Part shown: one piece after another, positions 22,811 to 35,016 of the stretch
How positions within the stretch are numbered: position 1 is the first letter of the stretch
How the letters are laid out: each line of letters starts with the position of its first letter
Source: Limnohabitans sp.
GTDB taxonomy: Bacteria > Pseudomonadota > Gammaproteobacteria > Burkholderiales > Burkholderiaceae_C
Direction: 5' to 3'
NCBI GenBank assembly: GCA_030158125.1
Contig: JAOATL010000015.1
Span: 1 to 64,000 of the forward strand
DNA length: 64,000 nucleotides
Notes under the pieces: model-generated
What the model was told of the DNA's origin: nothing
The model's database searches: none
Seen by the model: only the letters and a program-made list of their open reading frames with translations
Program-made: the position numbers and the translations under genes

Positions 22811-25800
22811 TCAGGCGTTCGAATCGGCAGCGTTGTTGGCTGCGTCTTCGGTCAACTGTTGGGCTTCGGCCAATTCAACGGCTTCGGCTTCTGTGATGGC
22901 GCGGCGTTCTGCCTCGTCCATCGCATCTTTGGTGGCACGTGCTTTGTGATAAGCCAAGCCCGTACCGGCAGGGATCAAACGACCCACAATGACGTTCTCT
23001 TTCAAACCACGCAACTCGTCGCGCTTGCCCATGATGGCAGCCTCGGTGAGCACGCGGGTGGTTTCCTGGAAGGAAGCCGCAGAGATGAACGAATCGGTAG
23101 ACAAGGATGCCTTGGTAATACCCAACAACAAGTTGCTGAAGGTTGCAGGAATTTTGCCTTCGGCGCGCAAGGCGTCGTTGGTGTTCAAAATCTCTGAACG
23201 CTCCACTTGTTCGCCAGCGATGTAAGTGGAGTCACCAATGTTCTCAACCACCACGCGACGCAACATCTGACGCACGATCACTTCAATGTGCTTGTCATTG
23301 ATCTTCACGCCTTGCAAGCGGTAAACGTCTTGCACTTCGTCAACGATGTAGCGAGCCAACTCTTCCATGCCGAGCAAGCGCAAGATGTCTTGTGGGTCGG
23401 CTGGACCGTCCACAATGCTCTCGCCCTTGTTGACCACCTGGCCTTCGTGGACCACGATGTTTTTCTCTTTGGGAATGAGTTCGTCCCACACTTTGCCTTC
23501 TGGGTCGGTGATCTGCAAACGAACCTTGCCTTTGGTCTCTTTACCAAACGACACCGTACCGGTCATCTCGGCCAACATGCCCTTGTCTTTGGGGCTGCGT
23601 GCTTCGAACAGTTCGGCCACACGTGGCAAACCGCCGGTAATGTCTCGGGTCTTTTGACCTTCCACAGGGATACGTGCCAAGACTTCGCCTGGGCCCACAT
23701 CTTGACCGTCGCGCACTTGGATCAAAGCGCCGATTTGGAAACCGATGGTCACAGAGTGATCGGTGCCTGGAATCTTCACTTCTTTGCCAGAGGCGTCGAT
23801 CAATTTCACTTGAGGACGAACCACTTTGGTCGAACCACGGCGCTTCGGATCGATCACCACCAAGGTGGACAAACCGGTCACTTCATCGACCTGCTTGGCC
23901 ACTGTCAAACCTTCTTCGACGTTCTCGAACTTGGTCTGACCGGCAAACTCGGTAATGATAGGTCGTGTGAGTGGGTCCCAGTTGGCCAAAATAGCACCGG
24001 CCTTGATGGCTTGGTCAATTTTGACGGTGAGCACTGCGCCATAAGGCACTTTGTGACGCTCACGCTCGCGGCCATGTTCGTCGTGAATGACGATTTCGCC
24101 AGAGCGAGAAATCACCACCAACTCGCCTTTGGAGTTGGTCACATAACGCATGGTGGCGTTGAAGCCAATCAAACCGTTGGACTTGGCTTCAACGCTGGAT
24201 GCGACGGCTGCACGTGAGGCCGCACCACCGATGTGGAACGTACGCATGGTCAGCTGTGTACCAGGTTCGCCAATGGACTGCGCAGCGATCACACCGACGG
24301 CTTCGCCGTTGTTGATCAAGCCACCGCGGCCCAAGTCACGGCCATAACACTTGGCGCACAAGCCAAAGCGTGTGGCGCAGGTGAGGGCTGTGCGAACTTT
24401 AACTTCGTCCACGCCTTCAGCTTCAAAGACTTCAATCATGTCTTCGTCGAGCAAGGTGCCGGCAGGTGCCACCACTTCGCGTGACTCTGGGTGCAACACG
24501 TCGTCGGCCAATGTGCGACCCAAGACGCGATCGCGCAAGGATTCAATCACTTCACCGCCTTCAACGATGGCGCGCATTTGCGAGCCCTCGGTGGTGCCGC
24601 AATCGAGCTCAGTCACCACCAAGTCTTGCGTCACGTCAACCAAACGACGTGTCAAGTAACCGGAGTTGGCTGTCTTCAAGGCCGTATCGGCCAAGCCTTT
24701 ACGTGCACCGTGTGTGGAGATGAAGTACTGCAACACATTCAGACCTTCACGGAAGTTGGCCGTGATCGGTGTCTCAATGATGGAGCCGTCAGGCTTGGCC
24801 ATCAGGCCACGCATACCGGCCAGCTGACGAATCTGCGCTGCAGAACCACGGGCACCCGAGTCGGCCATCATGTAGATGGAGTTGAATGACTCTTGGTCCA
24901 CCACGTTGCCGTGACGGTCGGTGGTTTTCTCTTTACGGAGTTGGTCCATCATCACCTTGGACACAGCGTCACCCGCTTTGCCCCAGATGTCAACGACCTT
25001 GTTGTAACGCTCGCCAGAAGTGACCAGACCCGACACATATTGTTGCTCGATGTCTTTGACTTCTTTCTCGGCCTCACCAATGATGGCGCCCTTCTCGGGC
25101 GGCACCAACATGTCGTCGATACCGATAGAGATGCCTGAACGAGTGGCCAAACGGAAACCGTTTTGCAGCAACTTGTCGGCAAACACCACGGTGTCTTTCA
25201 AACCGCACTTGCGGAAAGACGTGTTGATGAGCTTGGAAATTTCTTTCTTCTTGAGTGCTTTGTTGATGTTCTCGAAAGCCAAGCCCTTGGGCAAGATTTC
25301 GGACAACAAAGCACGACCCACGGTGGTGTACACCATGTTGGTAGAGGGCGTGAACTCTTTGGTTTCTTTGTTTTGAATCCAATCGGTAATGCGCACGCTG
25401 ATCTTGGTGGTCAATTCAACCACTTTTGCGTCCAAAGCAGATTGAACTTCTGCGATGTTGGCAAAGATCATGCCTTCGCCCTTGGCGTTGATGCGTTCGC
25501 GGGTTGTGTAGTACAAGCCCAGCACCACGTCTTGTGACGGCACGATAGAAGGTTCACCGTTGGCTGGGAACAGCACGTTGTTGGAGGCCAGCATGAGTGT
25601 GCGGGCTTCCATTTGCGCTTCCACAGACAAAGGCACGTGAACGGCCATTTGGTCACCGTCGAAGTCGGCGTTGAAGGCCGCGCAAACGAGGGGGTGCAAC
25701 TGAATGGCTTTGCCTTCAATCAGCAAAGGCTCGAACGCTTGAATGCCCAAACGGTGCAAAGTAGGCGCACGGTTCAACATCACGGGGTGCTCTTTGATCA

Positions 25801-27037
25801 CCTCTTCCAAGATGTCCCACACCACAGGGGTACCGGCTTCAACTTCTTTCTTCGCGGCCTTGATGGTGGTCGCGATGCCCATGGCTTCGAGACGCGCAAA
25901 GATGAACGGCTTGAACAACTCGATGGCCATCAACTTGGGCAAACCGCACTGGTGCAGTTTGAGGGTTGGGCCCACGGTAATCACAGAACGACCAGAGTAG
26001 TCGACGCGCTTACCCAACAAGTTTTGACGGAAACGACCGCTCTTACCTTTGATCATGTCGGCCAAAGATTTGAGGGCACGCTTGTTGGCGCCGGTCATGG
26101 CTTTACCGCGGCGACCGTTGTCGAGCAATGAGTCAACCGCTTCTTGCAACATGCGCTTTTCGTTGCGCGCAATGATCTCGGGTGCTTTCAACTCGAGCAA
26201 GCGGCGCAGACGGCTGTTGCGGTTGATGACGCGACGGTACAAATCGTTCAGGTCGGAAGTGGCAAAACGGCCACCGTCCAGTGGCACCAAAGGACGCAGG
26301 TCCGGTGGCAACACGGGCAAGACTTCGAGCACCATCCACTCAGGCTTGATGCCTGATTTCTTGAAGGCTTCGAGCACTTTCAAACGCTTGGCGTTTTTCT
26401 TGACCTTGACTTCAGAGCCAGTGAGGTCGCCGCGCAGGCGTTCGATTTCGGATTCGATCTCGATGCTGTTGAGCAAGTCTTTGATGCCTTCCGCGCCCAT
26501 CTTGGCTTGGAATTCATCACCGTACTCTTGCACTTTGGCATCGTAGTCGTCTTCGGACATGATGCTGTACTTCTTCAAAGGTGTCATGCCGGGATCGGTC
26601 ACAACGTAGGCTTCAAAGTACAACACGCGTTCGATGTCGCGCAGGGTCATGTCGAGCACCAAGCCCAAACGGCTAGGCAAAGATTTCAAGAACCAGATGT
26701 GTGCGCAAGGTGCGGCCAAGTCAATGTGACCCATGCGCTCGCGACGCACTTTGGTCTGAGTAACTTCAACGCCGCACTTCTCGCAGATCACGCCGCGGTG
26801 CTTCAAGCGCTTGTATTTACCGCACAAGCATTCGTAGTCTTTGATAGGGCCAAAAATTTTGGCGCAGAACAAACCATCACGCTCAGGCTTGAACGTGCGG
26901 TAGTTGATGGTTTCAGGCTTTTTAACTTCGCCGAAAGACCAAGAACGGATTTTTTCGGGTGAAGCCAATCCAATGCGGATGGCATCAAAATGCTCGTCCG
27001 GTGTGAACTGCTTGAACAGGTCCAGAAGTGATTTCAT
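22811..27037 (-). CDS. rpoC: RNA polymerase subunit beta'
   Basis: The product is 1408 aa, the normal proteobacterial length. The N-terminal zinc finger [19 protein letters not shown], the active-site motif [16 protein letters not shown] (three Mg2+-binding Asp), the trigger-loop region with [19 protein letters not shown], and the second zinc site ([15 protein letters not shown]) are all present. It forms the catalytic core with RpoB. It follows rpoB by 32 bases and ends at a strong terminator. The sequence is ordinary, with no insertion or break. Confidence 0.98.
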   Translation of the reverse strand: MKSLLDLFKQFTPDEHFDAIRIGLASPEKIRSWSFGEVKKPETINYRTFKPERDGLFCAKIFGPIKDYECLCGKYKRLKHRGVICEKCGVEVTQTKVRRERMGHIDLAAPCAHIWFLKSLPSRLGLVLDMTLRDIERVLYFEAYVVTDPGMTPLKKYSIMSEDDYDAKVQEYGDEFQAKMGAEGIKDLLNSIEIESEIERLRGDLTGSEVKVKKNAKRLKVLEAFKKSGIKPEWMVLEVLPVLPPDLRPLVPLDGGRFATSDLNDLYRRVINRNSRLRRLLELKAPEIIARNEKRMLQEAVDSLLDNGRRGKAMTGANKRALKSLADMIKGKSGRFRQNLLGKRVDYSGRSVITVGPTLKLHQCGLPKLMAIELFKPFIFARLEAMGIATTIKAAKKEVEAGTPVVWDILEEVIKEHPVMLNRAPTLHRLGIQAFEPLLIEGKAIQLHPLVCAAFNADFDGDQMAVHVPLSVEAQMEARTLMLASNNVLFPANGEPSIVPSQDVVLGLYYTTRERINAKGEGMIFANIAEVQSALDAKVVELTTKISVRITDWIQNKETKEFTPSTNMVYTTVGRALLSEILPKGLAFENINKALKKKEISKLINTSFRKCGLKDTVVFADKLLQNGFRLATRSGISIGIDDMLVPPEKGAIIGEAEKEVKDIEQQYVSGLVTSGERYNKVVDIWGKAGDAVSKVMMDQLRKEKTTDRHGNVVDQESFNSIYMMADSGARGSAAQIRQLAGMRGLMAKPDGSIIETPITANFREGLNVLQYFISTHGARKGLADTALKTANSGYLTRRLVDVTQDLVVTELDCGTTEGSQMRAIVEGGEVIESLRDRVLGRTLADDVLHPESREVVAPAGTLLDEDMIEVFEAEGVDEVKVRTALTCATRFGLCAKCYGRDLGRGGLINNGEAVGVIAAQSIGEPGTQLTMRTFHIGGAASRAAVASSVEAKSNGLIGFNATMRYVTNSKGELVVISRSGEIVIHDEHGRERERHKVPYGAVLTVKIDQAIKAGAILANWDPLTRPIITEFAGQTKFENVEEGLTVAKQVDEVTGLSTLVVIDPKRRGSTKVVRPQVKLIDASGKEVKIPGTDHSVTIGFQIGALIQVRDGQDVGPGEVLARIPVEGQKTRDITGGLPRVAELFEARSPKDKGMLAEMTGTVSFGKETKGKVRLQITDPEGKVWDELIPKEKNIVVHEGQVVNKGESIVDGPADPQDILRLLGMEELARYIVDEVQDVYRLQGVKINDKHIEVIVRQMLRRVVVENIGDSTYIAGEQVERSEILNTNDALRAEGKIPATFSNLLLGITKASLSTDSFISAASFQETTRVLTEAAIMGKRDELRGLKENVIVGRLIPAGTGLAYHKARATKDAMDEAERRAITEAEAVELAEAQQLTEDAANNAADSNA

Positions 27038-27069
27038 GAGACTCTTCCTTTTATTAATCTAGCAGGGGT

Positions 27070-30000
27070 TCAAGAACGCTCGAGTTCAATGTCGAGACCA
27101 AGGGAACGAATTTCCTTGACCAACACGTTGAACGATTCGGGCATGCCGGCACTGATGGTGTGTTCGCCTTTGACAATGCTTTCGTACACTTTGGTACGGC
27201 CTTGCACGTCGTCGGACTTGACCGTGAGCATCTCTTGCAACACATAGGAGGCACCGTAAGCTTCCAAAGCCCACACCTCCATCTCGCCGAAACGCTGGCC
27301 ACCAAACTGGGCCTTGCCGCCCAAAGGCTGCTGCGTGACCAGTGAGTAAGGGCCTGTGGAACGGGCGTGCATTTTGTCGTCGACCAAGTGGTGCAACTTC
27401 AAGAAGTGCATGTAGCCGATGGTGGTGGGACGCTCGAAAGCTTCGCCCGTACGACCATCAAACAAATGCGCTTGTGTGCGTGTCGCAGTCAGACCTTTGC
27501 GTGCGGCCAAGTCGTCTGGGTAAGCCAGTTTCAACATGGTGCGAATTTCTTCTTCTGCAGCGCCGTCGAACACTGGCGTGGCGAATGGCAAACCACCTTT
27601 GAGGTTTTCTGCCATGGCCAAAACGTCTTGGTCAGACAACTGAGACAAGTCTTCTTTGCGGCCAATGCCGTTGTAGAGTTCTTCGAACAGTGTGCGGAAC
27701 TCGGCCACGCGGGCTTCGGCTTGGAGCATGTCACCAATGCGGTGACCAATGCCCTTGGCAGCCCAACCCAAGTGAACTTCCAGCACCTGACCCACGTTCA
27801 TACGTGAAGGAACGCCCAAGGGGTTCAACACGATGTCGGCAGGGGTACCGTCGGCCATGTAAGGCATGTCTTCCACGGGCACGATCTTGGAGACCACACC
27901 CTTGTTGCCGTGACGGCCGGCCATCTTGTCACCCGGCTGCAAGCGACGCTTGACGGCCAAGTAGACCTTGACCATTTTGAGCACGCCTGCTGGCAACTCG
28001 TCGCCTTGCGTGAGCTTCTTGCGCTTCTCTTCGAAGGCCAAGTCAAAGCTGTGACGTGTTTGCTCAAGTGAGTTCTTGATGGACTCGAGTTGGCTGGCAA
28101 TGTCTTCGTCTGCAGGACGAATGTCAAACCAGTGGAACTTCTCGATGGACTCGAGGTAAGCCTTGTCGAGCTTGGTGCCTTTGGCCAGCTTTTGTGGGCC
28201 GCCGTTGGCAACTTTGCCGATCAAGAGTTTTTCGATACGGTCGAAGGCGTCGGCTTCCACAATGCGCAACTGATCGTTCAAATCCAAGCGGAAACGCTTG
28301 AGTTCGTCGTCAATAATTTGTTGCGCACGCTTGTCGCGCACAATGCCTTCGCGTGTGAACACTTGAACGTCGATCACGGTGCCTTGCGAGCCCTGATCCA
28401 CGCGCAATGAGGTGTCTTTCACATCGCTGGCTTTTTCACCGAAGATGGCGCGGAGCAGCTTCTCTTCTGGTGTGAGTGTGGTTTCACCTTTAGGTGTGAC
28501 CTTGCCCACCAACACATCGCCAGGTTGCACTTCTGCGCCCACGTAGATGATGCCGGACTCGTCCAAGCGGCCCAATTGCTGCTCTGACAAGTTAGGGATG
28601 TCGCGTGTGATTTCTTCGGCACCCAACTTGGTGTCGCGTGCCATCACCACCAACTCTTCGATGTGAATCGAGGTGTAGCGGTCTTCAGACACCACGCGCT
28701 CGGAGATCAAAATCGAGTCTTCGAAGTTGTAACCGTTCCAAGGCATGAAAGCGATCAGCATGTTTTGACCGATGGCGATTTCGCCCAGGTCAGTCGATGC
28801 GCCGTCGGCAATCACGTCACCTTTGGCCAACTTGTCACCACGCTTCACAATGGCGCGTTGGTGAATGTTGGTGTTCTGGTTAGAACGTTGGTATTTGATG
28901 AGGTTGTAAATGTCCACGCCCACTTCACCCGCTTGGGTTTCGTTGTCGTTGACACGAATCACGATGCGGGTGGCATCGACATAGTCGACCACACCACCAC
29001 GAGTGGCCGTGACCACGGTGCCAGAGTCGACCGCGGCAACGCGCTCGATACCGGTACCCACCAGTGGTTTTTCAGGACGGAGCACAGGCACGGCTTGACG
29101 TGACATGTTGGCACCCATCAACGCGCGGTTGGCGTCATCGTGCTCAAGGAACGGCACCAAAGAGGCCGCCACTGACACGATCTGTGCAGGTGACACGTCC
29201 ATGTACTGAATGCGATCTGCACCGCACAAAATGGATTCACCTTTTTCACGCGCTGACACCAAACCGTCGGTGAGGCGACCTTCTTTGTCCAAAGTGGCAT
29301 TGGCCTGAGCGATGACGTATTTGCCTTCTTCGATGGCAGACAGGTAATCGATGTCCATGGTGACTTTGGCGTCCACCACACGGCGGTACGGCGTTTCAAT
29401 GAAACCGTATTCGTTCAAACGCGCATACAAAGCCAGTGAGTTGATCAAACCAATGTTTGGACCTTCAGGCGTTTCAATTGGGCACACACGACCGTAGTGG
29501 GTCACGTGCACGTCACGCACTTCAAAGCCTGCACGCTCGCGGGTCAAACCACCTGGGCCAAGGGCAGACACACGACGCTTGTGCGTGATCTCTGCCAAAG
29601 GATTGGTTTGGTCCATGAACTGCGACAACTGCGACGCACCAAAGAACTCTTTGAGCGCTGCAGAAATTGGCTTGGAGTTGATCAGATCGTGCGGCATCAG
29701 AGGCTCTTGCTCTGCCTGGCCCAAACGCTCTTTCACAGCTTTTTCGATACGTGCCAAACCGGTGCGGTATTGGTTCTCGGCCAACTCGCCCACGCAACGT
29801 ACGCGGCGATTGCCCAAGTGATCGATGTCATCGACTTCGCCGCGGCCATTGCGCAAGTCCACCAAGATCTTGACCACAGCCAAGATGTCTTCGTTGGTGA
29901 GGACCATGGGGCCGGTCGACTCGTCGCGGCCCATGCGGGCGTTGAACTTCATGCGACCCACGCGCGACAAATCGTACGTGTCGGGGTTGTAGAACAAGCG

Positions 30001-31182
30001 CTGGAACAAGGCTTGCACGGCGTCTTCTGTGGGTGGCTCACCAGGGCGCATCATGCGGTAGATGGCCACACGTGCTGCGAATTCGTCAACGGTTTCGTCC
30101 ACACGCAATGTTTGCGAAATGTACGCACCCTGGTCGAGTTCGTTGGTGTAGATACATTGGATGTCTTGCACGCCAGCAGAGCGCAATTTTTTGAGCAAGG
30201 CTTCTGTGAGTTCTTCGTTGGCCTTGGCAATGATTTCGCCAGTGTCGGTGTCGACAATGTTGCGAGCCACCACGCGGCCAATGAGGAAGTCTTCTGGCAC
30301 GCTGATGTGCGTAGTGGCAGACTGCTCGAGTTCACGGGTGTGACGCACGGTAATGCGCTTGTCTTTGGCGACAACCACTTTGCCCGATTTGTCGGTGATG
30401 TCGAAACGAGCCACTTCGCCGCGCAGACGCTCGGACACAAACTCCATTTGTGCGCCACTGTCCATCAAACGGAAGTTGTCGTTCACAAAGAAGTTGGCCA
30501 GAATGGATTCTGGGTTCAAGCCAATGGCTTTGAGCAAAATGGTGACGGGCATCTTGCGACGGCGGTCAACACGGAAGTACAGCAAGTCTTTGGGATCGAA
30601 TTCGTAGTCGAGCCAAGAACCGCGGTAAGGGATGATGCGCGCGCTGAACAACAATTTGCCAGAGCTGTGTGTCTTGCCCTTGTCGTGTTCGAAGAACACA
30701 CCAGGCGAACGGTGCAACTGAGACACGATCACGCGCTCGGTACCGTTGATGATGAAGGAGCCTTTGTCGGTCATCAGGGGCACTTCGCCCATGTAGACTT
30801 CTTGCTCTTTGACTTCTTTCACAACCTTAGACTGTGATGTAGAAGAGTCACGATCGTAGATGATCAGCTGAACGCGAGCGCGCACAGCGGATGCAAATGT
30901 GAGGCCACGTGTTTGGCATTCGCGTACATCAAAGGCTGGTTTGGCCAAGTTGTACTCGAGAAATTTCATCTCGACAAAACCGTTGTGTGACACGATAGGG
31001 AAAGCTGATTCAAATGCAGCTTGCAAACCTTCGTGAGCACGTTTGTTGGAGGCAACACCTGCTTGCAAAAATGACGTGTACGCGTCTTTTTGCATTTGCA
31101 GCAAGTAAGGGACTTCGAGCACGCTTTCGCGGCTTCCGAAACTTTTGCGAATGCGTTTGCGTTCGGTAAATGTATAGGCCAT
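27070..31182 (-). CDS. rpoB: RNA polymerase subunit beta
   Basis: The product is 1370 aa starting [16 protein letters not shown]; an upstream in-frame start at 31236 has no support. The rifampicin region reads [20 protein letters not shown] and then [10 protein letters not shown], with wild-type Asp, His and Ser at the usual resistance positions. C-terminal motifs [16 protein letters not shown] and [20 protein letters not shown] are intact. It binds nucleotides and sigma factor with RpoC. Between rplL and rpoB lie two hairpins that probably tune its expression. Confidence 0.98.
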   Translation of the reverse strand: MAYTFTERKRIRKSFGSRESVLEVPYLLQMQKDAYTSFLQAGVASNKRAHEGLQAAFESAFPIVSHNGFVEMKFLEYNLAKPAFDVRECQTRGLTFASAVRARVQLIIYDRDSSTSQSKVVKEVKEQEVYMGEVPLMTDKGSFIINGTERVIVSQLHRSPGVFFEHDKGKTHSSGKLLFSARIIPYRGSWLDYEFDPKDLLYFRVDRRRKMPVTILLKAIGLNPESILANFFVNDNFRLMDSGAQMEFVSERLRGEVARFDITDKSGKVVVAKDKRITVRHTRELEQSATTHISVPEDFLIGRVVARNIVDTDTGEIIAKANEELTEALLKKLRSAGVQDIQCIYTNELDQGAYISQTLRVDETVDEFAARVAIYRMMRPGEPPTEDAVQALFQRLFYNPDTYDLSRVGRMKFNARMGRDESTGPMVLTNEDILAVVKILVDLRNGRGEVDDIDHLGNRRVRCVGELAENQYRTGLARIEKAVKERLGQAEQEPLMPHDLINSKPISAALKEFFGASQLSQFMDQTNPLAEITHKRRVSALGPGGLTRERAGFEVRDVHVTHYGRVCPIETPEGPNIGLINSLALYARLNEYGFIETPYRRVVDAKVTMDIDYLSAIEEGKYVIAQANATLDKEGRLTDGLVSAREKGESILCGADRIQYMDVSPAQIVSVAASLVPFLEHDDANRALMGANMSRQAVPVLRPEKPLVGTGIERVAAVDSGTVVTATRGGVVDYVDATRIVIRVNDNETQAGEVGVDIYNLIKYQRSNQNTNIHQRAIVKRGDKLAKGDVIADGASTDLGEIAIGQNMLIAFMPWNGYNFEDSILISERVVSEDRYTSIHIEELVVMARDTKLGAEEITRDIPNLSEQQLGRLDESGIIYVGAEVQPGDVLVGKVTPKGETTLTPEEKLLRAIFGEKASDVKDTSLRVDQGSQGTVIDVQVFTREGIVRDKRAQQIIDDELKRFRLDLNDQLRIVEADAFDRIEKLLIGKVANGGPQKLAKGTKLDKAYLESIEKFHWFDIRPADEDIASQLESIKNSLEQTRHSFDLAFEEKRKKLTQGDELPAGVLKMVKVYLAVKRRLQPGDKMAGRHGNKGVVSKIVPVEDMPYMADGTPADIVLNPLGVPSRMNVGQVLEVHLGWAAKGIGHRIGDMLQAEARVAEFRTLFEELYNGIGRKEDLSQLSDQDVLAMAENLKGGLPFATPVFDGAAEEEIRTMLKLAYPDDLAARKGLTATRTQAHLFDGRTGEAFERPTTIGYMHFLKLHHLVDDKMHARSTGPYSLVTQQPLGGKAQFGGQRFGEMEVWALEAYGASYVLQEMLTVKSDDVQGRTKVYESIVKGEHTISAGMPESFNVLVKEIRSLGLDIELERS

Positions 31183-31344
31183 GAGATCTCCGGGGCTTGA
31201 TCTTTCGGCGACTGTGTACCTTCTAGAACAACGCATTGTTCTGAAGGCGGGCTTGGCCGCTGGCCTCTACCAGCGTTGGCGGACGGCTGCGCATTGCACG
31301 CAGCCCGAACCAAGGCGTCTCTGCAGTCGGGTCAGAGAACACTC

Positions 31345-31370
31345 AAAAAATGGCTTTGAAGCTATTTTTT
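31345..31370 (-). terminator. Weak terminator/attenuator in the rplL-rpoB gap
   Basis: AAAAAATAGCT and AGCCATTTTTT around TCAA form a stem with one mismatch that ends in six T on the minus strand. The position fits the partial attenuator known between rplL and rpoB in enterobacteria. Confidence 0.55.
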
Positions 31371-31391
31371 GGCTGTGCTCTGTAAGCACCA

Positions 31392-31425
31392 AAGGCTGGA
31401 GGCCCTTGTGGGACTCTCCAGCCTT
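31392..31425 (-). promoter_or_regulatory. Stable hairpin in the rplL-rpoB gap, possible RNase processing site
   Basis: AAGGCTGGAG and CTCCAGCCTT form a perfect 10-bp stem with a 14-base loop, 15 bases after the rplL stop. No T-run follows. In E. coli an RNase III site lies in the same gap; the parallel is inferred from position and shape. Confidence 0.6.
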
Positions 31426-31439
31426 GGACAAAAGTCGAA

Positions 31440-31817
31440 TTACTTGAGTTCGACTTTGGCGCCGGCTTCTTCCAGCTTTTTCTTAGCAGCTTCAGCGTCA
31501 GCTTTAGAAGCGCCTTCTTTAACAGCCTTAGGTGCGCCGTCAACCATGTCTTTGGCTTCTTTCAAGCCCAAGCCAGTGATTTCACGGACTGCTTTAATGA
31601 CGGACACTTTGTTAGCGCCGGCTTCGAGCAACATCACGTTGAATTCTGTTTGCTCTTCAGCAGCAGCAGCGCCGCCAGCTGCGCCACCAGCAGCAGGTGC
31701 TGCCATGGCTGCGGCGCTCACGCCAAATTTCTCTTCGATGGCTTTCACCAATTCGTTGAGTTCCAAGACCGTCATGCTGTCAAGCGCGGTCAAAAATGCG
31801 TCTTTATCAAATGCCAT
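31440..31817 (-). CDS. rplL: 50S ribosomal protein L7/L12
   Basis: The product is 125 aa. The N-terminal dimer and L10-binding domain (1-32) is joined by an Ala/Gly hinge ([17 protein letters not shown]) to the C-terminal factor-binding domain ([20 protein letters not shown] and a [14 protein letters not shown] end). Dimers form the ribosomal stalk that recruits EF-Tu and EF-G. It follows rplJ by 40 bases in the rplJL-rpoBC unit. Confidence 0.97.
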   Translation of the reverse strand: MAFDKDAFLTALDSMTVLELNELVKAIEEKFGVSAAAMAAPAAGGAAGGAAAAEEQTEFNVMLLEAGANKVSVIKAVREITGLGLKEAKDMVDGAPKAVKEGASKADAEAAKKKLEEAGAKVELK

Positions 31818-31857
31818 TTTTATTTCCTAACAATTTTTTAAAAAAAGGACTGCGCAA

Positions 31858-32358
31858 TTACGCGGCAGCCGTTTCGCCTTTTTTGGCCGCCAATGCACCC
31901 AACACCACTGCGGTACGGGACATGGGGGACATCAATAAGCCGCACAACTGAGCCAACAAAACTTCTTTCGAAGGAATGTTTGACAGTTGCTTAACGCCGT
32001 TGGCATCCAAGACTTTGCCTGAGATGGCACCACCGCGAATGACCAACTTGTCGTTGGTTTTCGCGAAGTCAGCGACTACTTTTGCAGCAGCCACAGCATC
32101 TACAGAGAAGCCATAGATCAGCGGACCGGTCATCTGATCAGCGACAACTTCAAACGATGTTCCAGCAACAGCACGGCGGGCCAAGGTGTTTTTCAACACA
32201 CTCAGGCTCACACCTTTGCTACGTGCATCAGAACGCAGTTTGGTCATGTCAGTGACCGTGATGCCGCGGTATTCCGCAATCACCAGCGTTTGAGCTTTAG
32301 CGGCGAGGCTGGTCACTTCTGAAATGACCGCTTCTTTCTCACTGCGATTAAGACTCAA
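31858..32358 (-). CDS. rplJ: 50S ribosomal protein L10
   Basis: The product is 166 aa with [18 protein letters not shown] near the N-terminus and a C-terminal helix that anchors L7/L12 dimers. The start codon is TTG ([11 protein letters not shown]) after AAGGAGTAGACC, a weak start in keeping with translational control. L10 with L7/L12 represses its own mRNA by binding the leader just upstream (32359-32606). Confidence 0.96.
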   Translation of the reverse strand: MSLNRSEKEAVISEVTSLAAKAQTLVIAEYRGITVTDMTKLRSDARSKGVSLSVLKNTLARRAVAGTSFEVVADQMTGPLIYGFSVDAVAAAKVVADFAKTNDKLVIRGGAISGKVLDANGVKQLSNIPSKEVLLAQLCGLLMSPMSRTAVVLGALAAKKGETAAA

Positions 32359-32606
32359 GGTCTACTCCTTTTGAATGAGCTTTTGAGCAATTGCGCTCTA
32401 GAGCTCGCCTAATTTCAGCGATCAACTGTTCAGGATTTTTGTCCATCTGCAGCGGGATCGCCATCTGCGTTGGCTTTCACGATTAAGTGCATTGCTGCAC
32501 ACCAACGGTCTTGGATGGCCTGAACTTCTTCCGAAGAATTGGGTTCAGCCCACCACACTGAGTGAAGTGCCCGGTTGCCCTGGCACTCCCCTCGGTTTTT
32601 TCACGA
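32359..32606 (-). promoter_or_regulatory. L10 (rplJ) leader region
   Basis: The 248-base gap between rplA and rplJ contains the expected structured leader. On the minus strand CTGAACCCAATTCTTCGG runs into AAGAAGTTCAG, forming a stem CTGAA/TTCAG with an internal TTCTTC-GGAA-GAA hairpin at about 32510-32540. In other bacteria L10-L12 binds such a leader and blocks translation. A hairpin ACCGTTGGTGTG/GCAC-type follows. I rely on position and fold. Confidence 0.65.
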
Positions 32607-33302
32607 TCAAGCCGCGATGGATTGTGTGTCGACGCGAACGCCCACACCCATGGTTGAGGACAAAGCCACTTTGCGCAGGTAAACACCCTTGCTGGTTTGG
32701 GGCTTGGCCTTGACCAAAGCATCCACCAATGCGGCCAAGTTGCCTTGCAACTTTTCAACGTCAAACGAACGCAGGCCAATGGCACCGTGCACGATACCGG
32801 CTTTGTCCACGCGGAACTGAACTTGACCGGCTTTGGCGTTTTTAACCGCTGTTGCCACGTCTGCAGTTACAGTGCCAACTTTGGGGTTAGGCATCAGACC
32901 ACGTGGGCCCAAGATTTGACCCAAAGTACCGACAACGCGCATGGCGTCGGGGGCAGCAATGACCACGTCGAAAGGCATGTCACCGGCTTTGACTTGTGCA
33001 GCCAAATCGTCCATGCCGACCACGTCTGCACCAGCGGCGCGGGCTTCATCAGCCTTGGCACCTTGAGCAAACACGGCAACGCGTTTTGTTTTACCAGTGC
33101 CGTTAGGCAAGACCACGGCGCCACGCACCACTTGGTCAGATTTCTTGGCATCAATGCCGAGCTGCACAGCCACTTCGATGGACTCATCGAACTTGGCAGT
33201 AGCGCACTCTTTCACCAACGCCAAAGCATCGGCCACTGCGTACAACTTGTTGCCATCAACTTTGCCAACCAGTGCTTTTTGTTTTTTAGTCAGTTTGGAC
33301 AT
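32607..33302 (-). CDS. rplA: 50S ribosomal protein L1
   Basis: The product is 231 aa, the usual length. It has [20 protein letters not shown] near the N-terminus and [15 protein letters not shown] in the hinge region. L1 forms the mobile stalk that helps release tRNA from the E site and also represses its own rplKA mRNA. The ATG follows the rplK stop codon with no gap, so the two are translationally coupled. Confidence 0.97.
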   Translation of the reverse strand: MSKLTKKQKALVGKVDGNKLYAVADALALVKECATAKFDESIEVAVQLGIDAKKSDQVVRGAVVLPNGTGKTKRVAVFAQGAKADEARAAGADVVGMDDLAAQVKAGDMPFDVVIAAPDAMRVVGTLGQILGPRGLMPNPKVGTVTADVATAVKNAKAGQVQFRVDKAGIVHGAIGLRSFDVEKLQGNLAALVDALVKAKPQTSKGVYLRKVALSSTMGVGVRVDTQSIAA

Positions 33303-33734
33303 TTACACGCCCTCCACAGTCACGCCCATTGAGCGAGCAGAACCGGCGATGATGCGGACAGCAGCGTTCAAATCAGCGGCGTTCAAATCTTTCATTTTTG
33401 CTTTTGCAATTTCTTCGAGCTGAGCGCGAGAAATTTTGCCAACTTTGTCAGCGTGTGGACGGGCAGAACCCTTGTCCAACTTGATGGCCTTCTTGATCAA
33501 GGTGGTCGCTGGAGGCGTCTTGATGATGAAGGTAAAGCTCTTGTCGGCAAAAGCAGTGATCACCACTGGCAAAGGCAGGCCTGGCTCAACACCTTGGGTC
33601 TGGGCGTTGAACGCCTTGCAGAATTCCATGATGTTCAAACCACGTTGACCCAATGCTGGGCCAATAGGTGGCGATGGATTGGCTTTACCAGCTGGCACTT
33701 GCAGCTTGATGAAGCCGACGATTTTTTTCGCCAT
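33303..33734 (-). CDS. rplK: 50S ribosomal protein L11
   Basis: The product is 143 aa from [20 protein letters not shown]; an upstream in-frame start at 33770 has no homology. [20 protein letters not shown] is the conserved N-terminal segment bound by thiostrepton-class drugs, and the C-terminal RNA-binding domain ends [13 protein letters not shown]11 is part of the GTPase-associated centre and, with ribosome stalling, activates RelA. It is the first of four stalk-region genes. Confidence 0.97.
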   Translation of the reverse strand: MAKKIVGFIKLQVPAGKANPSPPIGPALGQRGLNIMEFCKAFNAQTQGVEPGLPLPVVITAFADKSFTFIIKTPPATTLIKKAIKLDKGSARPHADKVGKISRAQLEEIAKAKMKDLNAADLNAAVRIIAGSARSMGVTVEGV

Positions 33735-33856
33735 GCTTTTCTCCTTGCGGGTTGTAACGCTTTGGACCATCAGGCCCTCGGCTCCCCGGGGTTAACGACT
33801 CTGAAATATTGCCGGGCACCGAGTCGGTAAGTGCCTGACAGAATTTTTTAAACCGA

Positions 33857-34438
33857 TCAGGTCTTTTCGACTTGACCGAATTCCAACTCAACGGGTGTTG
33901 CGCGACCAAAAATGGTCACAGAAACACGCATCTTGTTGCGCTCGTAATTGACTTCTTCAACCGTACCATTGAAGTCGGTGAAAGGGCCTTCCTTGACGCG
34001 GATGTACTCACCCACCTCGAACTCCACCTTGTGGCGTGGCTTGTCAGTGCCTTCTTGCATCTGACTCACGATTTTTGCAACGTCAGCTTCAGAGATGGGG
34101 GCTGGACGGTTTTTGGCACCGCCCACAAAGCCCGTCACCTTGTTGGTGTGCTTGACCAAGTGCCAGGTCTCATCGTCCATCACCATTTCCACCAGCACAT
34201 AGCCGGGGAAAAACTTGCGCTCGGTGGTGCGTTTTTGACCGTTTTTGACTTCGACCACTTCTTCGGTGGGCACCAAAATACGACCAAATTTGGACTCCAT
34301 ACCCGAACGGGCGATGCGCTCAATGATGTTGCGCTCGACGGCTTTTTCCATGCCCGAATAGGCATGAACCACGTACCACTTCAGGTCTGGGTTGGTCGAG
34401 GAGCCCGCCATTGGGGCGTTGACTACAGCATCGTTCAT
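33857..34438 (-). CDS. nusG: Transcription termination/antitermination factor NusG
   Basis: The product is 193 aa. The NGN domain ([30 protein letters not shown]) is followed by a KOW domain ([17 protein letters not shown]). NusG rides on RNA polymerase, suppresses pausing and links to Rho and to ribosomal S10. The ATG overlaps the secE stop by one base (TAATG); an upstream in-frame start at 34501 lies inside secE and is unlikely. Confidence 0.97.
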   Translation of the reverse strand: MNDAVVNAPMAGSSTNPDLKWYVVHAYSGMEKAVERNIIERIARSGMESKFGRILVPTEEVVEVKNGQKRTTERKFFPGYVLVEMVMDDETWHLVKHTNKVTGFVGGAKNRPAPISEADVAKIVSQMQEGTDKPRHKVEFEVGEYIRVKEGPFTDFNGTVEEVNYERNKMRVSVTIFGRATPVELEFGQVEKT

Positions 34439-34821
34439 TATTTTTTCCACCCAAGAATCAGATCGTAGAAAACCCATTCCAGAGTTTTGTCGGTGAGCCA
34501 CAAGAACAAAGCCATCACCACCACAAAGGCAAAGACATAAGCCGTGATCTGCATGGCCTCTTTACGCTCGGGCCAGACCACCTTTTTGACTTCGCGAACA
34601 GCATCGCGGCCGAAAGCCACCAATTGACGTCCCGACTCGGAGGTGAAAAACACCGCCACGCTGGCAGCCAAACCTGCGAGCAGCCCCGCCCATTGCGCCA
34701 AGCTGCCTTTGCCAGCCAACATGTAGAAGGCCACCAATGCAGCAATGACCAATGCGCCAGCCAATGCCAGACGCATCTTGTCACCAGCAGCATTCACAGT
34801 TTGAACTTCAGACGTTGCCAT
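34438..34821 (-). CDS. secE: Protein translocase subunit SecE
   Basis: The product is 127 aa, the three-helix long form of proteobacteria. Helices lie near 20-40, 45-63 and 92-115, with the conserved [14 protein letters not shown] amphipathic segment before the last helix. SecE clamps SecY in the inner-membrane translocon. I start at MATSEVQTV; an earlier start at 34854 adds 11 residues of doubtful value. It is translationally coupled to nusG. Confidence 0.95.
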   Translation of the reverse strand: MATSEVQTVNAAGDKMRLALAGALVIAALVAFYMLAGKGSLAQWAGLLAGLAASVAVFFTSESGRQLVAFGRDAVREVKKVVWPERKEAMQITAYVFAFVVVMALFLWLTDKTLEWVFYDLILGWKK

Positions 34822-34876
34822 ACGGCTTGAAACCTTTGTTGAGCCTTCGCTCACGAAGACTCTTATCAGACAAGGA

Positions 34877-34899
34877 AGCCCGCTAGGGTCTAGCGGGCT
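34877..34899 (-). promoter_or_regulatory. Perfect 10-bp hairpin between tRNA-Trp and secE
   Basis: AGCCCGCTAG and CTAGCGGGCT form a perfect stem around a 3-base loop. On the minus strand it is followed by TCCTTG, a poor T-run. It may partly terminate tuf-tRNA-Trp transcripts or act as a processing stem before secE-nusG. Confidence 0.55.
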
Positions 34900-34906
34900 T
34901 GAAAAT

Positions 34907-34922
34907 CCACCTTTTCAGGTGG
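34907..34922 (-). promoter_or_regulatory. Hairpin with GAAA loop overlapping the tRNA-Trp CCA end
   Basis: CCACCT-GAAA-AGGTGG on the minus strand forms a 6-bp stem with a GNRA-type loop. Its 5' arm includes the encoded CCA end of tRNA-Trp, so folding would compete with or guide 3'-end processing. Confidence 0.5.
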
Positions 34923-34995
34923 CAGGGGCAGTAGGAATCGAACCTACAACCTTCGGTTTTGGAGACCGACGCTCTGCCAATTGAGCTATACCCCT
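34920..34995 (-). tRNA. trpT: tRNA-Trp (anticodon CCA)
   Basis: A 76-base cloverleaf with acceptor AGGGGTA/TGCCCCT, anticodon loop CTCCAAA, T-loop GGTTCGATTCC and an encoded CCA end. It lies between tuf and secE, its classical place, and is cotranscribed with them. Confidence 0.97.
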
Positions 34996-35016
34996 TCAGC
35001 GTATGAAAGACGCAAA

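Noticed and set aside
29497..30837. 446-codon open frame antisense to rpoB, and similar ones opposite rpoC, recG and ubiA
   Set aside because: Long antisense frames are a by-product of codon bias in conserved genes; His/Val-rich translation and no domain resemblance.
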